A stretch of DNA of 64,000 bases from VRUE01 sp963770315 (GTDB lineage: Bacteria > Actinomycetota > Thermoleophilia > Solirubrobacterales > 70-9). The notes under the pieces were generated by a model, which saw nothing but the letters and a program-made list of their open reading frames with translations, searched no databases and was not told the DNA's origin. A program made the position numbers and the translations under genes. Where the stretch lies: positions 2,418,001 through 2,482,000 of the forward strand of contig CAVYPC010000002.1 in assembly GCA_963770315.1 (NCBI GenBank), read 5' to 3'. Positions 8,153 to 16,833 of the stretch are shown one piece after another (the stretch's first letter is position 1; every line of letters starts with the position of its first letter).

Positions 8153-8839
8153 ATGAGCTTGGCTGCCCCAGAGTCCCGCGGTCCGCTGCGGCGCGAGCGG
8201 CTGCGCACCGCGCGCCTCTACTTCGTCTGCGAGGCGCTGCCCCGCGGCGAGGAGCCCGAGGCGCTGCTCCATGCCGCCCTGGGCGGTGGCGTCGACATCG
8301 TGCAGCTGCGCGAGAAGGAGCTGGGGCGGGAGGAGATCGAGCGCTCGGCGCAGACCTTCCGCCGTCTCTGCGACACCTACAGCGCCCTCTTCATCGTCAA
8401 CGACGATCCCTACCTGGCGCGCTCCTGCGACGCCGACGGGGTCCACGTCGGCCAGGACGACATGGCGGCGGCGCAGGCGCGGGAGCTCCTCGGGCCGGAG
8501 TCGATCGTCGGCCTCTCGACCCACTCGCAGGAGCAGCTGGCCGCAAGCGCCGCGCAGCCGGTGGACTACGTCAGCGTCGGGCCGGTATGGGAGACGCCGA
8601 CGAAAGCGGGGCGGCCCGGGGTCGGCCTCGGCCTGGTCGAGCACGCCGCCACCAGCGCCCCTCACCCCTTCTTCGCGATCGGCGGCATCGACGCCGGCAA
8701 CGCGGGCGAGGTCGTGGCGGCGGGCGCGCGGCGGCTCGGCGTCGTGCGAGCCATCCGCGACGCCGACGACCCGAGTGCGACGGCCGCAGCGCTGCGCGGA
8801 GCGCTGGCCGCGGTCGGCGAGGCGGCGCCCGGTGGCTGA
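8153..8839 (+). CDS. thiE: Thiamine-phosphate synthase
   Basis: 228 residues, TIM-barrel. It couples thiazole phosphate and hydroxymethylpyrimidine diphosphate to give thiamine phosphate. Motifs: LYFVCEAL, VDIVQLREKEL, FIVNDDPYLA, DGVHVGQDDM, VDYVSVGPVWETPTKAG and FAIGGID. It is divergent from the riboswitch-controlled thiO-thiSG unit and has no riboswitch of its own. Almost no leader is visible before the ATG. An overlapping GTG start for the next gene suggests coupling. Confidence 0.92.
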   Translation: MSLAAPESRGPLRRERLRTARLYFVCEALPRGEEPEALLHAALGGGVDIVQLREKELGREEIERSAQTFRRLCDTYSALFIVNDDPYLARSCDADGVHVGQDDMAAAQARELLGPESIVGLSTHSQEQLAASAAQPVDYVSVGPVWETPTKAGRPGVGLGLVEHAATSAPHPFFAIGGIDAGNAGEVVAAGARRLGVVRAIRDADDPSATAAALRGALAAVGEAAPGG

Positions 8840-9341
8840 GGGCCCCAAAGCGCCGCGCAAGCGCAAGCGGCGCGGCGAGGATCCCGCCACTCCGCGCGAG
8901 CGGATGCAGCGCGGCTATGCCCGCGCCGAGGAGCGCAACCGGGAGGTCCGCGAGAGCCTCGATCCGCTAGCCGAGGGCGAGCGGCCGCTGGTCGTGACGA
9001 TCGGCGCCGTGGTCGCCGCCCTGGTCGCTCTCTCGATCCTCGGCGGTTATCTGGCCGGGGTCGAGGTCGAAGGCGACAAACCACGACTGGCCCAGGTGCT
9101 GGCGCCGGCCCTGATCATGGGGACGATGGCCTGGGGGATGTGGCGCGCCCGCTACTGGGCCGTGCTCGGCTTCCAGCTGATCCTCGTCTTCCTCATCTTC
9201 AGCGCCGTCTTCGGCCTCGCGGTGCAGGCATCGACGGTGGCCCAGTTCGCCGTAACGCTGGGGCTGCTCGCCGTCGCCGGCACCTTCTTCTTCTTCATGG
9301 TCAAGGCGATGGCGCGGATCCAGATGCCGAGCCGCGAGTAG
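8832..9341 (+). CDS. Small membrane protein, unknown function
   Basis: 169 residues starting at GTG 8832, overlapping thiE by 8 nt. The first 45 residues are very basic and charged (KAPRKRKRRGED, RERMQRGYARAEERNREVRE), so they probably face the cytoplasm. Four hydrophobic segments follow, roughly residues 56-78, 92-108, 110-132 and 136-160. I recognise no family. The position between thiE and the E3 gene does not assign a role. Confidence 0.75.
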   Translation: MAEGPKAPRKRKRRGEDPATPRERMQRGYARAEERNREVRESLDPLAEGERPLVVTIGAVVAALVALSILGGYLAGVEVEGDKPRLAQVLAPALIMGTMAWGMWRARYWAVLGFQLILVFLIFSAVFGLAVQASTVAQFAVTLGLLAVAGTFFFFMVKAMARIQMPSRE

Positions 9342-9364
9342 CCGTTTCTATAGGCTCAGGGTCC

Positions 9365-10732
9365 TTGGCTGAATCGTTCGACACGATCGTCATCGGCGGG
9401 GGGCCCGGCGGCTACGTCGCCGCGATCCGCTCCGCCCAGCTCGGCCGCAAAACGGCGGTCGTCGAGCGCGACAAGCCGGGCGGGCGCTGCCTCAACTACG
9501 CCTGCATCCCGGCCAAGACCGTCCTCCACACCGCCGAGCTCTACGACCAGGCGCGGGGCAGCGCCGAGCTGGGGCTCGTCGTCAAGGAGGCCTCGATCGA
9601 CTGGGACGCGCTGGGCAAGCGCCGTGCCGCCGTCTCCGACTCGCTCTCCAGCGGCGTGAAGATGCTCTGGGACAAAAACAAGGTGACGACGATCGCCGGC
9701 AACGGCTCGCTCACCGCCGAGGGCAACGTCGGGGTCGGCGACGACGTCTACGAGGCCGGCGCCGTGGTGCTCGCCACGGGCTCGGTCGCGCTGCCGATCC
9801 CCGGGGTCGAGTTCGGCGATCGCGTGCTCGACACCTGGGGGGCCTGGTCGCTGCCCGCGCAGCCGCAGAAGATCGCCGTGGTCGGCGCCGGCGCCTCCGG
9901 CTGCGAGATCGCCTCCGCCTACGGGCGCTTCGGCACCGAGGTGCTGCTGATCGAGATGCTCGACCAGATCCTCCCCGCCGAGGACAAGGACATGGCGCGG
10001 GTCGTCGAGCGAGCCTTCAAGAAGCAGAACATCGCCATCTCCACCGGCAGCCCGGTCGAGAACGTCGAGGCCGGCGAGGGCTCGGTCAAGTTCACTTATG
10101 GAGACAGCTCGGCCGAGGTCGACTACCTCTGCGTCGCCGGCGGGCGCTCCACCGACGTCGAGGGGCTCGGCCTCGAGGCGGCGGGGGTCAAGCTGACCGA
10201 GCGGGGCAAGGTCGAGGTCGACGAGTACGGCCGCACCTCCAACCCCAAGGTCTACGCGATCGGCGACATGGTCAACGCCAAGGCGCTTGCGCACAAGGCC
10301 TCCGACGAGGGCGTCGTCGCGGTCGAGCACGCCGCCGGCGCGCCGACCCACCCGGTCGACCAGAACCTGATCGCTGGCGCCACCTTCTGCCAGCCGCAGG
10401 TCGCCAGCGTCGGCCTCACCGAGGCGGCCGCCAAGGAGGCCGGGCACGACGTCAAGGTCGGCAAGCTGAAGCTGGGCGGGGTCGGAGCGGCGACCGTCTA
10501 CGACGACAAAGACGGCCTGGTCAAGCTCGTCGTCGACTCCAAGTACGGGGAGATCCTCGGCGCCCACATCGTCGGCAACCGAGCATGCGACATGATCGCC
10601 GAGCTGGTCGCGACGATGGCGCTGGAGGGCGGCTACCAGGAGCTGGCCCGGATCGTCCACCCCCACCCGACGATCTCCGAGGCGATCTTCGAAGCAGCGC
10701 GGGCAGTCGACGGTTGGGCGACGCACGCTTGA
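9365..10732 (+). CDS. lpdA: Dihydrolipoamide dehydrogenase (E3)
   Basis: 455 residues, flavoprotein disulfide reductase. It reoxidises dihydrolipoyl groups of the E2 protein encoded downstream, using NAD. Motifs: FAD-binding IVIGGGPGGYVAAIRSAQLG, redox disulfide CLNYACIPAK (C-x4-C), NAD-binding VVGAGASGCEIASAYGRFG, YAIGDM, and the dimer-interface HPHPTISEA with the His-Glu pair. The start is TTG at 9365; no ATG fits the Rossmann N-terminus. It heads a run E3, DsbA-like, E1-alpha, E1-beta, E2 on one strand with overlaps of 1-4 nt or very short gaps in its first part. Confidence 0.93.
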   Translation: MAESFDTIVIGGGPGGYVAAIRSAQLGRKTAVVERDKPGGRCLNYACIPAKTVLHTAELYDQARGSAELGLVVKEASIDWDALGKRRAAVSDSLSSGVKMLWDKNKVTTIAGNGSLTAEGNVGVGDDVYEAGAVVLATGSVALPIPGVEFGDRVLDTWGAWSLPAQPQKIAVVGAGASGCEIASAYGRFGTEVLLIEMLDQILPAEDKDMARVVERAFKKQNIAISTGSPVENVEAGEGSVKFTYGDSSAEVDYLCVAGGRSTDVEGLGLEAAGVKLTERGKVEVDEYGRTSNPKVYAIGDMVNAKALAHKASDEGVVAVEHAAGAPTHPVDQNLIAGATFCQPQVASVGLTEAAAKEAGHDVKVGKLKLGGVGAATVYDDKDGLVKLVVDSKYGEILGAHIVGNRACDMIAELVATMALEGGYQELARIVHPHPTISEAIFEAARAVDGWATHA

Positions 10733-11319
10733 GTGGCGAGCGCGCAACCTTCTACTTCGATCTGAGCTCCCCCTACGCGTACCTGACCGCGGAGCGGATC
10801 AGCGGTCTGTTCACCGACGCCGAGCTGGAGCAGCCGGAGTGGCAGCCGATCCTGCTCGGCGGGTTGTTCAAGCGCTTCGGCCGCGACTCGTGGGCGAACG
10901 GCCCGGAGCGTGAGGACGGGATCGCCGAAGTCGAGCGGCGCGCCTCAGGCTACGGCTTGCCGGCGCTGGTCTGGCCCGAGCCCTGGCCCGGCAACATGCT
11001 GTTCGCGATGCGCGCCGCGACCTTCGCCAAGCAGACCGGGCGCACCGTCTCCTTCGCCCTCGCCGCCTTCCGCCAGGCCTTCGCCGCCGGGCGCGACCTG
11101 AGCGAGCACGACAACGTGCTGATCGCCGCCGCCGCCTGCGAGCTCCACCCCAACGCAGTGTCCAAGGCGACCGGGACCGAAAGCGTCAAGCGGGCGCTGC
11201 TCGAGGCAACCGACGCGGCCGCCGAGCGCGGCGTGATCGGCGTCCCCTCGCTCGCCGTCGGCGACGAAGTTTTCTGGGGGGACGACCGGGTCGAGGAGGC
11301 GGTCGCCGCCGCGAGCTAA
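10729..11319 (+). CDS. DsbA-family / 2-hydroxychromene-2-carboxylate isomerase-like protein
   Basis: 196 residues from TTG 10729, overlapping the E3 stop by 4 nt. The thioredoxin-like start TFYFDLSSPYAYLTAERI has the S-P-Y-A-Y pattern of glutathione-S-transferase kappa and 2-hydroxychromene-2-carboxylate isomerases, and lacks the CxxC of disulfide oxidoreductases. Later family landmarks include MLFAMRAATFAKQTGR and GVIGVPSLAVGDEVFWGDDR. It sits inside the PDH operon, so it may act in redox or thiol chemistry, but the substrate is unknown. Confidence 0.78.
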   Translation: MSGERATFYFDLSSPYAYLTAERISGLFTDAELEQPEWQPILLGGLFKRFGRDSWANGPEREDGIAEVERRASGYGLPALVWPEPWPGNMLFAMRAATFAKQTGRTVSFALAAFRQAFAAGRDLSEHDNVLIAAAACELHPNAVSKATGTESVKRALLEATDAAAERGVIGVPSLAVGDEVFWGDDRVEEAVAAAS

Positions 11320-11329
11320 GGTGGCCTCG

Positions 11330-12559
11330 ATGGCAGATTTGCCCGACGCCGCCACCTGTTACGAGCTGCTCGCCCGGATGGCGCTGATCCGCCGTTTCGA
11401 GGAGGAGGCGGGACGGCAGTACCAGCGTGCCAACGCGGGCGGTTTCCTCCACCTGGGGATCGGCGAGGAGGCGACGATCGTCGGCACCGCCTCGGTGATG
11501 CGCGACGAGGACTACCTGATCGGCACCTACCGCACCCACGGCCACGCGATCGCCCGCGGCACCGAGCCCAAGCGGGTGATGGCGGAGCTGTTCGGCCGGG
11601 TCGACGGGACCAGCGGCGGCCGCGGAGGCTCGATGCACATCTTCGACCGTGAGAACCGCTTCATGGGGGGCTACGGGATCGTCGGCGGCAACCTGCCGAT
11701 CGCCGCCGGCCTCGCCCTCTCCTCCGAGTACAAGGGCGAGGACGCGGTCACGGTCTGCATGTTCGGCGACGGCGCCTCCAACACCGGCAACTTCGGCGAG
11801 ACGATGAACCTGGCGGCGCTCTGGCAGTTGCCGATCTTCTTCCTGGTCGAGAACAACCTCTACGGGATGGGCACCTCGGTCGAGCGCCACTCGGCCCAGA
11901 CCGATCTCTCCAAGAAGGCGGAGGGATACGGCATCGGCGGCGAGCGGATCGACGGGATGGACGTGATCGCGGTGCGCGAGGGCGTCGCCGAGGGCATCCG
12001 CCAGGCGCGCGAGGAGCGCCGGCCGACCATCCTCGAGGCCTTCACCTACCGCTACCGCGGCCACTCCGCCGCCGACCCCGAGGTCTACCGCGAGCGCGAG
12101 GAGGTCGAGGAGTGGCAGCAGAGAGACCCGATCGAGGCCTTCGCCCAGCGCTGCGTCGAGGCCGGCGTGCTGGGCGAGCGCGAGGTGCGGGAGGTACGCG
12201 ACAAGGCTGACGCGCAGGTGGAGGAGGCGGTCGAGTTCGCCGGCTCCTCGCCCGAGCCGTCGCTCGACAGCCTCTACGAAAACCTCTATGTGGTCGACAG
12301 CGCGGCGGGCTGGTACGCGGTTGACGAGCGCAGCCCCGAGCCGCACCGGGGCGAGCGCGAGGAGGAGTCGATGCCAGCGGCAGCGCGCGAGCTGGCCGAG
12401 GCCGGCGCCGCTTACGCCGGGCGGCCGGGCGGGCCGCGTCCCCAGGCTAGGCCGAATCCCGCCGAGGACGGCGACGCCGAGGAGGGGGTCGAGCCGGAGG
12501 TGGCCGCCGAGGCGGAGGAGCCCGGAACCGCCGACGAGGTCGAGGAGGCGGAGCGCTGA
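11330..12559 (+). CDS. pdhA: Pyruvate dehydrogenase E1 component, alpha subunit
   Basis: 409 residues. Thiamine-diphosphate-dependent decarboxylation of pyruvate (or a branched 2-oxoacid). Motifs: LIRRFEEEAG, TYRTHGHAIARG, GGSMHIFD, and the ThDP-binding GDGASNTGNFGETMNLAALW ending in VENNLYGMGT. I chose ATG 11330, with AAGGTG about 8 nt upstream; a GTG at 11321 is possible. The last 80 or so residues are an unusual acidic, Pro/Ala-rich tail (EVAAEAEEPGTADEVEEAER) beyond the normal E1-alpha end. It overlaps pdhB by 1 nt (TGATG). Confidence 0.92.
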   Translation: MADLPDAATCYELLARMALIRRFEEEAGRQYQRANAGGFLHLGIGEEATIVGTASVMRDEDYLIGTYRTHGHAIARGTEPKRVMAELFGRVDGTSGGRGGSMHIFDRENRFMGGYGIVGGNLPIAAGLALSSEYKGEDAVTVCMFGDGASNTGNFGETMNLAALWQLPIFFLVENNLYGMGTSVERHSAQTDLSKKAEGYGIGGERIDGMDVIAVREGVAEGIRQAREERRPTILEAFTYRYRGHSAADPEVYREREEVEEWQQRDPIEAFAQRCVEAGVLGEREVREVRDKADAQVEEAVEFAGSSPEPSLDSLYENLYVVDSAAGWYAVDERSPEPHRGEREEESMPAAARELAEAGAAYAGRPGGPRPQARPNPAEDGDAEEGVEPEVAAEAEEPGTADEVEEAER

Positions 12560-13551
12560 TGGCGACGCTGCGGATGCGCGAGGCCCTGCGCGACGCGATG
12601 GCCGAGGAGATGCGGCGCGACGAGGCGGTCTTCGTGATGGGCGAGGACGTCGGCGTCTTCCAGGGGGCCTTCAAGGTGACCGAAGGGCTGCTCGAGGAGT
12701 TTGGCGAGCGGCGGGTGCGCGACACGCCGATCTCCGAGAACACGATCGTCGGCGCCGGGGTCGGCGCGGCGGTGGGCGGGCTGCGGCCGGTGGTCGAGCT
12801 GATGACCGTCAACTTCGCCCTGCTGGCGTTGGATCAGATCGTCAACCACGCCGCCGCGATCCCCTACATGTTCAACGGCCAGGCGCGGGTGCCGCTGGTG
12901 ATCCGCATGCCGGGCGGCGGCGGGCACCAGCTCGGCCCCACCCACTCGCACAGCTTCGAGGCCCTCTTCCTGCAGGTTCCGGGATTGCTGGTCGCCTGTC
13001 CCTCGACCCCGGCCGACGGCAAGGCGCTGCTCAAAGCGGCGATCCGCGACGACAACCCGGTGATCTTCATCGAGCACGAGAGTCTCTACGGGACGCGGGG
13101 CGAGGTGGCCGAGGATGGCGAGGGCGAGATGCTGCGCTTCGGCGAGGCGGCGGTGCGGCGCGAGGGCGGCGACGTGACGATCGTCGGCATCCTCAAGATG
13201 GCGCACGTGGCGGAGGAGGCGGCGCGGACGCTCTCCCACGAGTACGGGGTCGAGGCCGAGGTGATCGACCCGCGCACCCTGCGACCGCTCGACCTCGACA
13301 CGATCCTCGAGTCGGTGCGCAAGACGAACCGGGCGGTGATCGTCGAGGAGGGCTGGCCGCACGGCGGCGTCGGCGCCAACCTGGCGACGCTGATCACCGA
13401 GCAGGCCTTCGACCACCTCGACGCGCCGGTGCAGCGGGTGACCGGCGCCGACGTCCACATGCCGTACTCCAAGCGGCTCGAGCAGGCGGCGATCCCGCAC
13501 GAGGAGCACGTCGTGCAGGCAGCGCTGGCGGCACTCGAGGGGAGCATCTGA
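12559..13551 (+). CDS. pdhB: Pyruvate dehydrogenase E1 component, beta subunit
   Basis: 330 residues, the usual length. Motifs: RMREALRDAMAEEMRRD, VFVMGEDVGVFQGAFK, DTPISENTIVGAGVGAA, IRMPGGGGHQLGPTHSHSFEA, and the C-terminal HMPYSKRLEQAAIPHEEHV. It forms the alpha2beta2 E1 tetramer with the preceding gene. Fully intact. Confidence 0.93.
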   Translation: MATLRMREALRDAMAEEMRRDEAVFVMGEDVGVFQGAFKVTEGLLEEFGERRVRDTPISENTIVGAGVGAAVGGLRPVVELMTVNFALLALDQIVNHAAAIPYMFNGQARVPLVIRMPGGGGHQLGPTHSHSFEALFLQVPGLLVACPSTPADGKALLKAAIRDDNPVIFIEHESLYGTRGEVAEDGEGEMLRFGEAAVRREGGDVTIVGILKMAHVAEEAARTLSHEYGVEAEVIDPRTLRPLDLDTILESVRKTNRAVIVEEGWPHGGVGANLATLITEQAFDHLDAPVQRVTGADVHMPYSKRLEQAAIPHEEHVVQAALAALEGSI

Positions 13552-13710
13552 TGGGGGCATCGGGGATATCTCGCCGGTTGCCCATCACCGCCTTTGGCGG
13601 CGAAATCTGGTGTCCCTTCGGGACAGGAACCACCCTGCCGGGGCCGCTTCGCGAGGCATTGCCGAGGCACCTTCGATCCCCGCTTCACAACGCATTCGAA
13701 GGGACCGCCA
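13552..13710 (+). other. E1-beta/E2 intercistronic leader with two small hairpins
   Basis: 159 nt without a gene. It contains two perfect 5-bp stems: CCGCC/GGCGG (13588-13600) and GTCCC/GGGAC (13612-13624). No T-run follows, so they may stabilise or pause rather than terminate. GAAGGGA about 5 nt before ATG 13711 is a plausible ribosome binding site for E2. Confidence 0.5.
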
Positions 13711-15111
13711 ATGGCTGACGTGGTTATGCCGAGGTTGTCTGACTCCATGGAGGAGGGGACGGTTCTTCAGTGGCTGAAGAGTGTCGGAGACGAGATCGTC
13801 GTCGGCGATGAGCTGGTGGAAATCGAGACCGACAAGGCAAACATGGCTTACGAAAGCGATGTCGCCGGCACTCTCTCGGAGATCCTCGTGGAGGAGGGCG
13901 AGACCGTTGCGATCGGCACGCCGATTGCGCGGGTCGGCGATTCGGGCGAGGGTTCGAGGGCGTCGTCAGAGGCCGAGGGTTCAGACGCCTCAGCCGCGGG
14001 TCCTGTCGCGGCAGGGGACCCCCCACCCCCTGCGGTAGCTGAAGCTTCCTCGGGGGTGGGCCCCCCTACCGCGCCACCCGCGGGTGAGGCGTCTCAGTCC
14101 GCGGCTCCAACCACCGAAGCGACCGCCCCGGCCGAGTCGGCGGAAGCTGGCAACGGGCACCGGCCGAAAGCCTCCCCGCTCGCAAAGAGGCTCGCCAAGG
14201 AGCGGCAACTCGATCTGACGCAGCTTCAGGGCTCTGGACCCGGTGGGCGGATCGTCAAGGCGGATGTCGAGAAAGCTTCTTCCGCGGGTGACGCGGCAGG
14301 GGGGGTCCCCCATGGCGGAGGAGACCGCGAAGCGGGATCCGAGCACATGGGGGAGCCTGCCGTGACAGGACCCGCGGCTGAGGCTTCCGAGCCATCGTCC
14401 CTTCCAACCGAGACCGCCAAGGGTCAGGTCTCCTACGAGGACCTGTCGAAGACGCAGCAGGTGATCGCGCGGAGGATGTCGGAGTCGAAGGCCACCGCGC
14501 CGCACTTCTACCTGCGGGCTTCGGTGGATATGAGCCGGGCCGTGTCCGGCCGGGCGCTGCTCAAGGAGGCGGCAGGCGAGGGTGACCTGGTGCCCTCGTT
14601 CAACGACATGGTGGTCAAGGCGTGCGCGCTGGCGCTGCGGGAGCATCCGCGGGCCAACGGGGCCTACCGGGACGGGCGATTCGAGCTCTACTCGCGGGTC
14701 AACGTCGGCGTCGCGGTGACGGCCGTGGACGCGCTCGTCGTCCCCACGGTGTTCGATGCTGACCGCAAGGGGCTGCGGCAGATCGCCTCCGAGTCGCGGG
14801 CGTTGGCGCAGCGGGTGCGCGACGGCGAGATCACCCCGCCGGAGCTATCCGGGGCAACCTTCACGGTCTCCAACCTGGGGATGTATGGGATCGACGGCTT
14901 CTCCGCCGTGATCAACCCGCCGCAGGCGGCGATCCTCGCCGTCGGCGCGATCGAGGAGCGGCCGGTAATCCGCGCCGGAGAGATGAGCAGCGCCCACCTG
15001 ATGCAGGTCGATCTCGCCTGCGATCACCGCATCCTCTACGGCGCCCCCGCGGCCGAATTCCTGGCCCGCATCCGAGCGCTGCTCGAAGAGCCGCTCTCCC
15101 TCGCCCTCTAG
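13711..15111 (+). CDS. pdhC: Dihydrolipoamide acyltransferase (E2)
   Basis: 466 residues. One lipoyl domain (1-80; lipoyl-lysine Lys42 in EIETDKANM), a linker, a peripheral-subunit-binding domain (about 152-188: SPLAKRLAKERQLDL, GSGPGGRIVKADV), a second linker, and the catalytic domain (about 235-466: SKTQQVIARRMSESKATAPHF). The catalytic HxxxDG motif reads HRILYG, with Tyr in place of Asp. Both linkers are encoded by large imperfect palindromes (see separate entries). E2 forms the core that binds the E1 and E3 subunits encoded upstream and needs the lipoyl group made by LipB/LipA, encoded nearby. Confidence 0.93.
   Translation: MADVVMPRLSDSMEEGTVLQWLKSVGDEIVVGDELVEIETDKANMAYESDVAGTLSEILVEEGETVAIGTPIARVGDSGEGSRASSEAEGSDASAAGPVAAGDPPPPAVAEASSGVGPPTAPPAGEASQSAAPTTEATAPAESAEAGNGHRPKASPLAKRLAKERQLDLTQLQGSGPGGRIVKADVEKASSAGDAAGGVPHGGGDREAGSEHMGEPAVTGPAAEASEPSSLPTETAKGQVSYEDLSKTQQVIARRMSESKATAPHFYLRASVDMSRAVSGRALLKEAAGEGDLVPSFNDMVVKACALALREHPRANGAYRDGRFELYSRVNVGVAVTAVDALVVPTVFDADRKGLRQIASESRALAQRVRDGEITPPELSGATFTVSNLGMYGIDGFSAVINPPQAAILAVGAIEERPVIRAGEMSSAHLMQVDLACDHRILYGAPAAEFLARIRALLEEPLSLAL
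13981..14096 (+). repeat. Imperfect palindrome inside the E2 gene, element 1
   Basis: About 115 bp. The left arm (13984-14030: GACGCCTCAGCCGCGGGT, then CGCGGCAGGGG) is repeated as reverse complement in the right arm (14051-14093), where the complement reads GACGCCTCACCCGCGGGT, then CGCGGTAGGGG. It encodes the Ala/Pro-rich linker between the lipoyl and subunit-binding domains (residues about 91-129) and keeps the frame open. Confidence 0.75.
14273..14386 (+). repeat. Imperfect palindrome inside the E2 gene, element 2
   Basis: 114 bp. Left arm CCGCGGGTGACGCGGCAGG and TCCCCCATG; right arm, as reverse complement, CCGCGGGTCCTGTCACGGCA and TCCCCCATG. The right arm of this element is nearly identical in inverted form to the left arm of element 1 (28 of 29 bases). 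It encodes the linker between the subunit-binding and catalytic domains (residues about 188-226). Confidence 0.75.
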
Positions 15112-15161
15112 AACTTCTGACGCGTTTCTGACCCTATAGACGTATAAAGGCGTCAGAAGTT
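15112..15161. terminator. Inverted repeat between convergent genes
   Basis: Perfect 12-bp arms AACTTCTGACGC (15112-15123) and GCGTCAGAAGTT (15150-15161) around a 26-nt loop, directly after the E2 stop and before the stop of the convergent membrane gene. It could end transcription from both sides, although there is no long T-run. Confidence 0.5.
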
Positions 15162-15164
15162 GGG

Positions 15165-16787
15165 TCAGCAGGTCTTCTTGGCGCCGGTGACCGCATTCCA
15201 GGCGCGGCCCAGGGAGAAGTCGGCCGAGACGCGGAAGACGCCGGGGCTGGCGGCCCGGGCGACCGTCCACTCGCCGTGGCGGACGAGGCAGCCGCTGCCG
15301 CGGGCGATCGACCAGTAGGGGGTGAAGGCGACGCGGACGAGGAACTCGCCGGGCCGAGTCACGTCCAGGGCGAAGCCGCTGTGGCCGACCGAGTCGATCC
15401 GCGCCGTGCCCGCGCCGAGAGGCTGCACCAGCGGCGCCGGGTCGCGCACCTCGTAGACGCGCCAGTGGGCATCGCTCCAGCGCGGCTCCAGGAAGGGCGG
15501 GGCGCTCAGGATGAGGCGCCGCTCGGCGACCGAGGAGTAGTCGAGCGGCGCGTCGGGCAGCGCCACGTAGCGGATCGCGTTGTCGTGCAGCCAGGACCGG
15601 TAGGCGGCGGCGGTCAGCGGTTCGTCGTCGTTGTAGAAGATGTCGTCGCGGGTCGTGTCGAGCTGGCGCAGCCAGCCGCGCGCCAGTTCGAATCCGGGCG
15701 CCAGGTAGGCGGACTCCCAGTGGTTCGCGGTTGGCGGCACCTCGACCCGAGCGGCGCGGCCATCGTGCTCGCGCAGCCAGCTGGCGAGCGGGGCGAAGTA
15801 GGTCGAGGCGGTGGACGGGTCGCCGACGCTGCGGGCGATCTGGTTGACACTCGCCGTCACCTGCCAGTAGAGGCCGCCGGCGAGCGCCAGGGCGAGCAGC
15901 GCGGTCGAGGCCCGCGAGAGGCGCGGGCGGTGGGCGAGCATGACCGCGGCGAGGATCGGGCCGCCGAAGAGCGCGCCGAGGCGGACGGCGTTGCCGCCCA
16001 TCGGGTTCGGCGCCAGGACGAGCACGGTCGCCGCCAGCACGTAGGCGACGAGCACCCGCCGCAGCTGCCGCTCCTCCGCCGCCAGTCCGCGGGTGAGGAG
16101 CAGCGCCCCGCCGCACCAGAGCGGGATCGCCACGTAGGAGGAGAAGGCGAAGGGGAACTGGCCGGATTCGGGGAAGGCGAGGTTGGGGACGAGGACGAGG
16201 CCGAGCGCGAGGCAGGCGACCCAGATCGCGGCCAAGTTGGTGCGGCGGTCCCGCGGCAGGACGCCGGCCAGCAGGACGCCGGCGAGGAACGCCGCCGAGA
16301 CCGGGCTCGAAAGCGCACAGGCGGCCCCCGCGGCGAGCGCCGGAGCCGGCCGGCGCAGCTGCAGGCAGCGGACGGCTGCGAGGCCGAAGGCGACGCCAAG
16401 GGCGAAGGTGAGCTGACCGTCGGCGAGCAGCGTCACCACCCCGGCCGCGAACCAGAGCGTCGCCCAGCGGGCCGCCTCGCCCCAGCGGTCGCGCACGAGG
16501 CGGTCGAAGAAATAGGAGGAGGCGACGACGGCGAGCGTGCCGACCAGCCGCGGTCCGAGCAGCGCCGCCAGCGGCGGGAAGAGGACGCTGTAGGTGAGGG
16601 TGTAGTGGCCGCCGTACCAGCTGCCGTTCCAGATCGCCAAGCCGCCGCGCTGGAAGAGCTCGGTACGGAAGACCTGGGCTGCGAGGTCGCCGACGGGAGG
16701 GTTCCAGGCCAGCATCGCGGCGGCGAGCGCGGCGCTGAGCGCCACGGCCGGAAGCCAGTCGGGTCGGAGGGTCCTGGACCAGGCCAT
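15165..16787 (-). CDS. Large multi-pass membrane protein, possibly a GT-C glycosyltransferase-like enzyme
   Basis: 540 residues from the ATG at 16785-16787 (a start 12 codons upstream is possible). About ten hydrophobic segments fill residues 10-340 (for example LPAVALSAALAAAMLAW, ALLALALAGGLYWQV). A soluble C-terminal region of about 200 residues follows (LREHDGRAARVEVPPTANHW, VRVAFTPYWSIARGSGCLV). The layout, and an N-terminal loop after helix 1, resembles polyisoprenyl-phosphate-dependent transferases, but I see no certain catalytic motif. It is divergent from lipB. Confidence 0.7.
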   Translation of the reverse strand: MAWSRTLRPDWLPAVALSAALAAAMLAWNPPVGDLAAQVFRTELFQRGGLAIWNGSWYGGHYTLTYSVLFPPLAALLGPRLVGTLAVVASSYFFDRLVRDRWGEAARWATLWFAAGVVTLLADGQLTFALGVAFGLAAVRCLQLRRPAPALAAGAACALSSPVSAAFLAGVLLAGVLPRDRRTNLAAIWVACLALGLVLVPNLAFPESGQFPFAFSSYVAIPLWCGGALLLTRGLAAEERQLRRVLVAYVLAATVLVLAPNPMGGNAVRLGALFGGPILAAVMLAHRPRLSRASTALLALALAGGLYWQVTASVNQIARSVGDPSTASTYFAPLASWLREHDGRAARVEVPPTANHWESAYLAPGFELARGWLRQLDTTRDDIFYNDDEPLTAAAYRSWLHDNAIRYVALPDAPLDYSSVAERRLILSAPPFLEPRWSDAHWRVYEVRDPAPLVQPLGAGTARIDSVGHSGFALDVTRPGEFLVRVAFTPYWSIARGSGCLVRHGEWTVARAASPGVFRVSADFSLGRAWNAVTGAKKTC

Positions 16788-16833
16788 GGGAGCGGCGCCA
16801 AGGATAGAGGGGCGCCATGCCAAGATTTCAAGG

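Noticed and set aside
5836..8839. Very long open frames covering the thi genes on the opposite strand and in other frames
   Set aside because: High-GC shadow frames; their protein sequences are low-complexity and Arg/Gly/Ala-rich, while the true frames carry enzyme motifs.
13981..14386. CRISPR-like repeats in the E2 gene
   Set aside because: Only two inverted units, no regular spacers; they are palindromes within an open reading frame. No CRISPR array was seen anywhere in the window.
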